From assembly GCA_031421855.1 (NCBI GenBank), contig JANOPN010000026.1:1-19944 (forward strand): a DNA stretch of 19,944 bases, in the 5' to 3' direction. The position numbers and the translations under genes are program-made. Below the pieces are notes generated by a model. The model was not told where the DNA came from. It made no database searches and worked only from the letters and a program-made list of their open reading frames with translations. Position 1 is the first letter of the stretch, and the number at the start of each line of letters is the position of its first letter. Below, in pieces: positions 7,257 to 13,255 of this stretch. This DNA comes from JAAFHN01 sp031421855. GTDB taxonomy: Bacteria; Pseudomonadota; Gammaproteobacteria; Burkholderiales; Burkholderiaceae_C.

Positions 7257-7273
7257 TTTGCAAATAAAGCAAA
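7257..7273. promoter_or_regulatory. LysR-type dyad in the dadA/argP divergent region
   Basis: TTTGC, seven bases (AAATAAA), then GCAAA form a perfect 5-bp dyad that fits the T-N11-A layout of LysR binding sites. It lies in the 93-bp gap between the divergent dadA-like and argP-like genes. A second, less perfect palindrome (ATGCGTATGCAT, 7285-7296) follows. The likely binder is the adjacent regulator; this is inference. Confidence 0.5.
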
Positions 7274-7311
7274 TAAGACGTAACATGCGTATGCATTAGT
7301 TTTGCTACTTT

Positions 7312-7317
7312 TATAAA
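7312..7317 (+). promoter_or_regulatory. Candidate -10 box of the argP-like gene
   Basis: TATAAA ends seven bases before the ATG at 7325, so transcription would begin at about the start codon. There is no ribosome-binding site between them. This suggests a leaderless or very short-leader mRNA. The -35 element is weak (TATGCA at 7290 gives a 16-base spacer). Confidence 0.35.
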
Positions 7318-7324
7318 TACCCCG

Positions 7325-8263
7325 ATGCGCCACTTCGATCCCTTTGCCCTTGAGTGTCTTGCCACCGTTGTGGAGGACGGCGGTTTCGAGCGCGCCGCAC
7401 AGCGTTTGAACGTGACCCAATCGGCTGTATCTCAGCGTCTTCGGGCGCTTGAGACGGCGGCTGGCACGGTCTTGCTGGAGCGTACGCGCCCGGTTCGGCC
7501 CACGCCTGCCGGAGCCTTGTTGATCAAGCACACCAAGCAAATGCGGCTGCTGCGCGGCGATTTGGATGCGGATTTGGTCGAACTGGGCGGCGACGTGGGG
7601 CGAGGGCGCGGCGAAGAGGAGCGCATCTCGATCGCGGTCAACGCAGATAGCATCGCGACTTGGGCGCTGGATGCGCTGGGGCCACTGGTGCGCAGTGGTT
7701 TGCCGCTTGAGGTCATCACCGACGACCAAGATTTCACCCTGGAGTGGCTGCGCTCGGGGCAGGTGATGGGTTGCGTGACGGCGTTGTCGCAGGCGCTGCG
7801 CGGCTGCTCAGTCACGCCGCTTGGCACCATGCCGTACGTGTGTGTTGCGCAGGCGCAATGGGCAAGCCTTCATGCACCTGACGGCTTGACGCCGCAAAAC
7901 TTCAGCCAGCTGCCATTCGTGGCGTTCAACCGCAAAGACGACTTGCATGCCGAGTTTGTGGCCCAAGCGCTGGGTTTGAAGCAGGTGCGACTGCGCCAAC
8001 GTTACCTGCCGTCAACCGAGGGGCAAGTGCGCGCTGCCGTTGCGGGCTGGGGCGCCGCAGCGCTGCCCGCGCCATTGGCAGCACCGCTCTTGGCCAGTGG
8101 TGTTTTGGTTGATTTGCTGCCGGGGCGCACTTGGCCAATCGCACTGTATTGGCATTGTTGGAGCCTGCCGTCGTTGATTTTGCAACAGGTGTCGCAGGCG
8201 CTGGTGTCGAGCGCGCAGCAAGCATTGGTTGCTAATTCAAAAGACCTCAAGCCGGTAACTTGA
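7325..8263 (+). CDS. argP: LysR-family regulator, ArgP/LysG type
   Basis: A 312-residue LysR regulator. The N-terminal winged HTH includes GGFERAAQRLNVTQSAVSQR (residues 20-39) and RALETAAGTVLLERTRPVRPT. The effector domain begins with RISIAVNADSIATWALDAL and contains VITDDQDFTLEWLRSGQVMG, both highly typical of ArgP/LysG proteins. These sense arginine or lysine and usually switch on a divergent LysE/ArgO exporter gene. No exporter is adjacent here: the divergent gene is the dadA-like dehydrogenase, so the regulon link may have been rewired to amino acid oxidation. The start ATG follows a TATAAA box by seven bases and lacks a ribosome-binding site. Family assignment is firm; the ligand is not shown. 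Confidence 0.88.
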   Translation: MRHFDPFALECLATVVEDGGFERAAQRLNVTQSAVSQRLRALETAAGTVLLERTRPVRPTPAGALLIKHTKQMRLLRGDLDADLVELGGDVGRGRGEEERISIAVNADSIATWALDALGPLVRSGLPLEVITDDQDFTLEWLRSGQVMGCVTALSQALRGCSVTPLGTMPYVCVAQAQWASLHAPDGLTPQNFSQLPFVAFNRKDDLHAEFVAQALGLKQVRLRQRYLPSTEGQVRAAVAGWGAAALPAPLAAPLLASGVLVDLLPGRTWPIALYWHCWSLPSLILQQVSQALVSSAQQALVANSKDLKPVT

Positions 8264-8311
8264 GCCCGATTGCGATGTGCTGAAGCTTGGCTGACGATCA
8301 AACTCAGCTAA

Positions 8312-8342
8312 GCGTTGGCACCGTTGACCTCGCTGCCAACGC
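8312..8342. promoter_or_regulatory. Perfect 9-bp dyad upstream of the binding-protein gene
   Basis: GCGTTGGCA (8312-8320) and TGCCAACGC (8334-8342) are exact inverted repeats around a 13-base centre, ending 42 bases before the ATG at 8385. No T-run follows, so a terminator of the argP-like gene is unlikely. It could be an operator for a dimeric repressor (the TetR protein encoded downstream is one candidate) or a 5' UTR hairpin. Confidence 0.5.
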
Positions 8343-8384
8343 GTCCTCACAATACCCAGATAAGCAAAATTCTGGAGACGTGAC

Positions 8385-9596
8385 ATGCACAAATTTTTCA
8401 GTCGATTGGCCTTTTATTTCGGTGCTGGACTCGTCTTTTCGGCCGTTGGCACAACCGCGGCCAGCGCTCAAAGCGCGAACTTGCGGATCGGTGTGATTGG
8501 GCCGTTTACCGGCGCGTCAGCTGACTTTGGCGTGCCCATGCTCAATGGCTTGAAGCTCGCTGCCGACCAAATCAACAGCGTAGGTGGGTTCTTGGGGCGG
8601 CAAATTGAACTGGTTGTGAAAGACGACAAAGCCTCACCTGATGAAGGCTTGAAGCAAAGCGAGGCGCTGCTTGCGGAGAAGGTGTCCGCAGTGATCGGGT
8701 TTTGTAACACCGGCGTGGCGATGAAGTCTCTCGATGTGTTCCAAAAAAACCGCCTGCCTTTGATAGTGCCCTGCTCCACTGGCTCGGCCGTCACGTCCAA
8801 ATACCCGGCCGCCGAGAGCTATATTTTTCGCACGTCGGCGCGTGACGCCATCCAAGCGCCGTTTGTGATTGACGACGTATTGAAACGCGGCTGGACCAAG
8901 GTCGCCATCTTTGCGGACAACTCAGGCTACGGCGAGGGTGGGCTCAAGGATGTCGAAAAGGCCCTTGCTGCGAAAGATGTCAAGCCGGTGTTTGTGGCTC
9001 GGTTTGACCTTGGCGTGAAAGACCTCAGCGCCGAGGTTAAAGCGGCTAAAGCGGCTGGGGCCGAGGTGATTTTTAGCTACACCGTGGGGCTTGAAAATGC
9101 CGTCATCGCCAAAGCGCGGCGTGAGCACGCGCCCAAAATCGCGCAAGTGGGTGCGTGGCCGCTGAGTTTTCCGTTTTTCATTGACGGCGCCAAAGAAGCC
9201 GCTGACGGGGCATTGATGGCCCAAACCTTCATTGCAGAACCCAGCAACGAGCGTCGCGCCTCGTTTTTGAGCGCTTATGCCCGCAAATTCAACACCAGCA
9301 AAATACCGGTTCCGATGGCGGCAGCGCAAGCTTACGACACACTTTATGTGCTGTTGTTCGCCATGTTCAATATCCGCGATGGTCAACTCACCGGACCCGC
9401 CATAAAAACCGCGCTGGAGAACATGTCCCGCATTTATTACGGGGTGGTCACCACTTACGAAAAGCCGTTTTCGGCGACCGACAAAGACGCGATCACGGCC
9501 AACATGCTGGTCATGGGCATGGTCAAGAACCGTGCGGTGACGTTTGCCTACCCCGAAGACGCTAGCAAAAACCTCACCATTCAGCGCAAGCAGTAG
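8385..9596 (+). CDS. LivK-type ABC transporter substrate-binding protein
   Basis: A 403-residue periplasmic protein with a signal peptide (hydrophobic FYFGAGLVFSAVGTT, cleavage likely after Ala28, ASA-Q). The mature part starts ANLRIGVIGPFTGASADFG, then AADQINSVGG and LGRQIELVVKDDKASPDEG. This is the classic start of the type-1 periplasmic binding fold of the branched-chain amino acid family (LivJ/LivK, Peripla_BP_6). Related proteins bind amino acids, aromatic acids, urea or amides, so the ligand stays open. A ribosome-binding site (GGAGA) lies about 8 bases before the ATG. No permease or ATPase genes are adjacent, so it is an orphan receptor that must share a transporter or act as a sensor. 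A TetR regulator gene follows after 34 bases on the same strand and may control it. Confidence 0.9.
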   Translation: MHKFFSRLAFYFGAGLVFSAVGTTAASAQSANLRIGVIGPFTGASADFGVPMLNGLKLAADQINSVGGFLGRQIELVVKDDKASPDEGLKQSEALLAEKVSAVIGFCNTGVAMKSLDVFQKNRLPLIVPCSTGSAVTSKYPAAESYIFRTSARDAIQAPFVIDDVLKRGWTKVAIFADNSGYGEGGLKDVEKALAAKDVKPVFVARFDLGVKDLSAEVKAAKAAGAEVIFSYTVGLENAVIAKARREHAPKIAQVGAWPLSFPFFIDGAKEAADGALMAQTFIAEPSNERRASFLSAYARKFNTSKIPVPMAAAQAYDTLYVLLFAMFNIRDGQLTGPAIKTALENMSRIYYGVVTTYEKPFSATDKDAITANMLVMGMVKNRAVTFAYPEDASKNLTIQRKQ

Positions 9597-9630
9597 TTTC
9601 GGCTTCGGTGCTTTGCACTACAGTGTTGAC

Positions 9631-10296
9631 ATGGCAAGAGAATCATTTAAGCAGCAGATGCTGCGCGCACGCGAAGAGGCGATCATCCAAGCAGCTAACC
9701 AGCTCTTGGCCAGCAAGGGCTTTGATTTGATGACGCTTGACGATGTGGCCCAAGAGGTGGGCATCTCCAAAGCCAGCTTGTATCACCACTTTGAGAGCAA
9801 AGATGACTTGGCCGCGGCGGCCATGGCTCGCGCCATGAGCAAGGCCCAAGGCTTTGTGATGTCGCTGTCGCCTGCCGACGCGCCAGAAAAGAAGCTGCGC
9901 GAAGTTGCCCGTTGGGTCATGCAAATGGTGTTGGATGGGCAAATGCCCAGCCTGCCCAGTCAAAACTCGCGCTTGCGTGCCGCACTCGCCCGCCACAGCG
10001 CCTACATGGACGGCTTGATTCACGTCAGCGACACGCTGGGCGGCTGGATTGAGGCTGCGCAAGCCAGCGGGCACTTGACAAGCAAGTTGCCTGCCGTGGT
10101 GATGCTCTACACCTTGTTTTCGCGCGCGTGCGACCCCGTGCTGGAGTTCTTGAAAATGAGCGGCGAGTACAGCGACGAACAAATCCTCGACTGGGTTGAA
10201 CTCACCTGCTTCTCGGGCATGCAAGCCAGAGATGAATCAACGTTGACGCCGGTTTCGCCACCCAGCAAGCCCGGCCGCTCAAAAACCAAGATTTAG
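9631..10296 (+). CDS. TetR-family transcriptional regulator
   Basis: A 221-residue protein. The ATG at 9631 was preferred over the open frame from 9544, because those extra residues overlap the binding-protein gene and the family normally starts just before the helix pair. The HTH is TLDDVAQEVGISKASLYHHF with ESKDDL after it (about residues 35-60), the textbook TetR signature. The C-terminal domain is divergent, as usual for ligand-binding domains, and ends in a basic, Pro/Ser-rich tail (PPSKPGRSKTKI). There is no good ribosome-binding site. A TACAGT hexamer ends seven bases before the ATG and could be a -10 box of a leaderless transcript. Same-strand proximity to the orphan LivK-like gene suggests a joint function, and the 9-bp dyad upstream of that gene is a possible target. 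Confidence 0.88.
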   Translation: MARESFKQQMLRAREEAIIQAANQLLASKGFDLMTLDDVAQEVGISKASLYHHFESKDDLAAAAMARAMSKAQGFVMSLSPADAPEKKLREVARWVMQMVLDGQMPSLPSQNSRLRAALARHSAYMDGLIHVSDTLGGWIEAAQASGHLTSKLPAVVMLYTLFSRACDPVLEFLKMSGEYSDEQILDWVELTCFSGMQARDESTLTPVSPPSKPGRSKTKI

Positions 10297-10297
10297 C

Positions 10298-10360
10298 CCG
10301 GATTTAATGGGTTTTTGGCACTTGGTCTCCGGATTTATTGGGTTCGTTGCTATTATTTTG
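10298..10360 (+). repeat. Dispersed TATAGCAAC-family repeat, copy R3 with a tandem half-unit
   Basis: Begins one base after the tetR stop. CCGGATTTAATGGGTT (10298-10313) and CCGGATTTATTGGGTT (10329-10344) are a 31-bp-spaced direct repeat with one mismatch. The second belongs to a full unit TTTTTGGCACTTGGTCTCC...GTTGCTAT. It lies between the ends of convergent genes. No stable hairpin. Confidence 0.8.
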
Positions 10361-10372
10361 TGAGTAGCCGAT

Positions 10373-11218
10373 TCAAGCCGCAATCGTATTCAACGAGGCA
10401 TTCATCTGTTTGCGGAATCGATTGAGTTCTTGCACCGACTTGAAGCTTTGATCCATGAGCAAGCTCATGTTGTGCAAAATTCGGTCGACGACTTTGTTCT
10501 CCCAAACCGCATCAAAATTGATTTGTTTGTCGAGCCAATGCTCTAGCCATTCTGGGTTGGGCAATCGGCTTTGTATGGTGTCGCGCGGAAACAAAGCTTT
10601 GTTGACATGCAAATTGGTCGGATGCAGAGCCTGCGCAGTGCGGCGCGCACTGGCCATCAAAACGCCAACTTTGGCAAAAGCGCCTTTGGCCTCAGTGCCA
10701 AACGTGCCGATCGCTCGCTTCATGTAGCGCAAATAGGCCCCGCCGTGGCGAGCTTCATCTTGGCTCAGGGTTGAGTAAATGTGCTTGATGACCGGTTCTG
10801 TGTGCCAGTCACTTGCGCGGCGATACCAGTGATTGAGGCGAATTTCGCCGCAAAAATGCAGCATCAAGGTCTCCAGCGCGGGCGCGGGGTCGAACTCAAA
10901 GCGAACTTCATGCAATTCAGCCTCTGACGGAGCAAACTCGGGGCGAAAGCGGCGCAGATACTCCATCAGAACCAGCGAGTGCTTTTGCTCCTCAAAAAAC
11001 CAAATCGACATGAAGGCTGAGAAGTCTGAGTCGTGCCGGTTGTCGCGCAAGAACATCTCGGTGGCGGGCAGTGCCGCCCACTCGGTGATGGCGTTCATTT
11101 TGATCGTCTGAGCCTGCTCATCGGTCAAGCGGCTCGCGTCAAAAGTGGCCCACGGGATGTCGCGCTCCATGTCCCATCGCACGGCTTCGAGTTGTTTGAA
11201 CAGTTCGGGGTAGAGCAT
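10373..11218 (-). CDS. Di-iron ferritin-like protein, acyl-ACP desaturase-like
   Basis: A 281-residue, mostly helical soluble protein without signal peptide. It carries a full set of carboxylate di-iron ligands in desaturase order: Glu46 (ITEWAALP), Glu77-x2-His80 (FFEEQKH), Glu125 (FCGEIRLNHWYRR) and Glu155-x2-His158 (SQDEARH). Spacings of 31, 48 and 30 residues resemble plant-type stearoyl-ACP desaturase (FA_desaturase_2), which uses O2 to desaturate acyl chains bound to ACP, more than ferritin. The sequence is, however, shorter than plant enzymes. Actual substrate is unknown; other di-iron oxygenases are possible. The gene is monocistronic, with a TTAAAAT-like -10 and a dyad just upstream, and MITE copy 2 beyond. 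The lipid cluster lies about 5 kb away, so a lipid-modifying role is attractive but inferred. Confidence 0.75.
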   Translation of the reverse strand: MLYPELFKQLEAVRWDMERDIPWATFDASRLTDEQAQTIKMNAITEWAALPATEMFLRDNRHDSDFSAFMSIWFFEEQKHSLVLMEYLRRFRPEFAPSEAELHEVRFEFDPAPALETLMLHFCGEIRLNHWYRRASDWHTEPVIKHIYSTLSQDEARHGGAYLRYMKRAIGTFGTEAKGAFAKVGVLMASARRTAQALHPTNLHVNKALFPRDTIQSRLPNPEWLEHWLDKQINFDAVWENKVVDRILHNMSLLMDQSFKSVQELNRFRKQMNASLNTIAA

Positions 11219-11235
11219 GGGTTTGGCCCAAAAGG

Positions 11236-11258
11236 TGACTGATGAGTCAGATTTTAAA
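11236..11258 (-). promoter_or_regulatory. Candidate promoter and operator of the di-iron protein gene
   Basis: TGACT-GATG-AGTCA (11236-11249) is a 5-bp perfect dyad. Next to it, on the upstream side for the minus strand, is a TTTAAAAT stretch (11251-11258) that could be the -10 region. Together they lie 18-40 bases before the start codon at 11218. A regulator bound there would overlap transcription start. Confidence 0.35.
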
Positions 11259-11282
11259 CGTACTGGCTGATTCTTGCTGAAT

Positions 11283-11386
11283 CAGGACTTACGCAAAATT
11301 GTTCCAGTAAGGCGCAGCGACGACGACAGTGCGAATAGCACGGCCAGGAGCTGCGACGCGGCTGGGGCGATTTTACGTAAGTCCTA
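11283..11386 (-). mobile_element. 104-bp MITE, copy 2
   Basis: Same length and sequence class as copies 1 and 3, in inverse orientation. Ends are CAGGACTTACGCAAAAT and ATTTTACGTAAGTCCTA. Flanks TGAAT (11278-11282) and TGGAT (11387-11391) match at four of five bases, as an aged target duplication would. The interior hairpin GTGC-GAATA-GCAC is intact. It lies between the photolyase stop and the promoter of the di-iron protein gene. Confidence 0.85.
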
Positions 11387-11411
11387 TGGATGTGGGTTTG
11401 TGTTCGCTTCA

Positions 11412-13031
11412 TCAGATCGAGTCCAGGTCATTCAGCACTCGCTCAGCCTGGGCGTCAAGCACCAAGCGCTCGTCCGCACTTAAGCGCTGCAGGTTTTTGA
11501 CCATCAGCGCCGTGCGCGGGTTGCCTTGCAACTCGGCCTCGTTTTTGGCTAGAAACGCCCAGTACAAGGTCGTCATGGGGCAGGCGTCTGGACCGCTCTT
11601 TTGCTCTGGTTTGTATCGGCAACCCTGACAGTAATTGCTTTGGCGCTTGATGTAAGCCCCACTGGCGATGTAGGGCTTGCTGGTGAATTTGCCACCGTTG
11701 GCATACAGCGTCATGCCGGCGACGTTGGGCAACTCGACCCATTCAATCGCATCGACATAAACCGCCAAATACCAATCAGCTACCGCTTGGGGTGCGATTT
11801 GCGCGAGCAGGGCAAATTGCCCGGTGACCATCAGGCGCTGAATGTGGTGTGCATAGCCATGTTTGAGCGTTTGCCCAATGGTGTCGCGCATGCAGGCCAT
11901 GTGGGTGTCGCCGCTCCAATACCAGCGGGGCAGGGCGCGCTGGTGGTTGAAGTGGTTGTCGGTTTTGAGCTCGGGGTAGAACCAATACACGCCGCGAATG
12001 AACTCGCGCCAGCCCAAAATTTGCCGAATGAACCCTTCGGCACCGGCAATGTCGACTTTGCCGGCATCGAACGCAGCCTCGGCCGCATGAATCACCTCGC
12101 GTGGATCAAGCAAGTGCAAATTAAGCGCGGTTGACAAGAGCGAATGCCAGCCAAATGGCGTGTGGGTCCACATCGCGTCTTGGCTGGCGCCAAATCGAGC
12201 CAAGCGCGTGTCAACAAACGTCTGCAACGCCACAAGCGCCTGTGCGCGGGTCACTGGCCAGCCAAACGATGCGAGATCGCCAGGATGGTCGGCAAAGTGC
12301 CGCTCCACTACGGCAAACACATCTCGGGTGATGCCGTCAGGCTCGAAGTGCGCGGCTGGTGCAATTGCCCCCGGCCCGGTCTTGGGGTAGGCGGCGCGGT
12401 TGTCTGCGTCAAAATTCCAAACATCTTGGATCGGCTTTGCGCTTTTGCCTGATTTGGAGCCTGTTTTGGGGTCGGCAACCATCAAAACGCCATGCTTGCG
12501 GCGCATTTCGCGGTAAAAAAACTCCATTCGCAGCTCTTTGCGGCCAGTTGCCCAGGCTGCAAATTCGGCCTTGGTGCTCATGAAATGGGTGTCGGTGTGG
12601 GCGGTTAGCGTCACATGGGCTTGCGCTGCCGTCGCTTCGATTGCGCGGTGCATGCCCCACTCGCCGCTTTCGCAAACATGCAATGCTTGGGGCTTGAGTT
12701 CGGCAAGCGCTTGACTCAGTCGCGCGTCAAACGAAGTCGGTGCCAGGTTTTCGTCGTCAAGTCGCAGGTACACAAACGGCAGCTTGGCGGCGTGTAACTC
12801 GTTGCAAAAGTGGCGCATGGCCGATAAAAAGAGTGCAATGCGCTGCTTGTGGCTCCAAACCGCCGTGCTTTCACCGTGGGCCTCGATCATCAGCACGCAG
12901 TCTTGGGCTGGGTCGAAGTCTGCCAATGCGGGGTTGCCCATCCACAACTGGTCGCCCAGCACGAGGCACAGGCGACGGATGGCGGTGGGGCGATTCTTTG
13001 ATTTTGTTGAGATCATGAAATTAATCATCAT
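11412..13031 (-). CDS. [4Fe-4S] bacterial cryptochrome/(6-4) photolyase (PhrB/CryB class)
   Basis: A 539-residue flavoprotein. It starts LCLVLGDQL, as in FeS-BCP proteins, and has the C-terminal FAD domain with EGFIRQILGWREFIRGVYW. Four cysteines, Cys380, Cys468, Cys471 and Cys484, have spacings of 88, 3 and 13. These are the same spacings as the cluster ligands of Agrobacterium PhrB, so a [4Fe-4S] cluster is expected. HGYAHHIQRLMV carries the His pair used in (6-4) repair. The class repairs (6-4) photoproducts with light and, in Rhodobacter CryB, also affects gene expression. The ATG at 13031 was chosen over TTG 13046 because a GAGG lies upstream; ATGs at 13028 and 13016 are alternatives. 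It begins 20 bases after DUF2256, a frequent partner gene, at the end of the tgt-glpK set. Confidence 0.9.
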   Translation of the reverse strand: MMINFMISTKSKNRPTAIRRLCLVLGDQLWMGNPALADFDPAQDCVLMIEAHGESTAVWSHKQRIALFLSAMRHFCNELHAAKLPFVYLRLDDENLAPTSFDARLSQALAELKPQALHVCESGEWGMHRAIEATAAQAHVTLTAHTDTHFMSTKAEFAAWATGRKELRMEFFYREMRRKHGVLMVADPKTGSKSGKSAKPIQDVWNFDADNRAAYPKTGPGAIAPAAHFEPDGITRDVFAVVERHFADHPGDLASFGWPVTRAQALVALQTFVDTRLARFGASQDAMWTHTPFGWHSLLSTALNLHLLDPREVIHAAEAAFDAGKVDIAGAEGFIRQILGWREFIRGVYWFYPELKTDNHFNHQRALPRWYWSGDTHMACMRDTIGQTLKHGYAHHIQRLMVTGQFALLAQIAPQAVADWYLAVYVDAIEWVELPNVAGMTLYANGGKFTSKPYIASGAYIKRQSNYCQGCRYKPEQKSGPDACPMTTLYWAFLAKNEAELQGNPRTALMVKNLQRLSADERLVLDAQAERVLNDLDSI

Positions 13032-13051
13032 GGTGTCAGACCTCAAAAACC

Positions 13052-13255
13052 TCAGCGTTGAGCTGCGCTATTGCGGGCTTGCTTTGTTTGGCTTGGGTTA
13101 GTTGTGGGGTCGCCGCTGGCGCGGCAGCGATCTGAGCAATATTTCACTTGCTCCCAGTTTTTGGCCCAGGCTTTGCGCCAAGTCATTGCCCGAGCGCAAA
13201 CCACGCAGATTTTTTGCGGCAAAGTCTGCTTGTTGCCTTTGAAGCCAGCCTTCAT
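13052..13255 (-). CDS. DUF2256 small zinc-ribbon-like protein
   Basis: A 67-residue protein. The ATG at 13255 overlaps the glpK stop as ATGA, so it is translationally coupled; a start at 13267 would overlap more. The core KICVVCARAMTWRKAWAKNW and VKYCSDRCR matches DUF2256. The cysteines Cys17, Cys20, Cys40 and Cys44 (CxxC and CxxxC) probably bind a metal, most likely zinc. The N-terminus is basic (KAGFKGNKQ), consistent with nucleic acid contact. Its function is unknown, but the family is commonly found beside FeS-type photolyase/cryptochrome genes, as here, 20 bases upstream. A helper role in repair, metal supply or signalling is inference. Confidence 0.88.
   Translation of the reverse strand: MKAGFKGNKQTLPQKICVVCARAMTWRKAWAKNWEQVKYCSDRCRASGDPTTNPSQTKQARNSAAQR

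Noticed and set aside
6224..7267. 347-residue open frame antisense to dadA
   Set aside because: The dadA frame has clear FAD motifs and family pattern; the antisense frame has none and is a codon-bias shadow.
9544..9630. N-terminal extension of TetR
   Set aside because: Overlaps the binding-protein gene and adds residues not found in the family.
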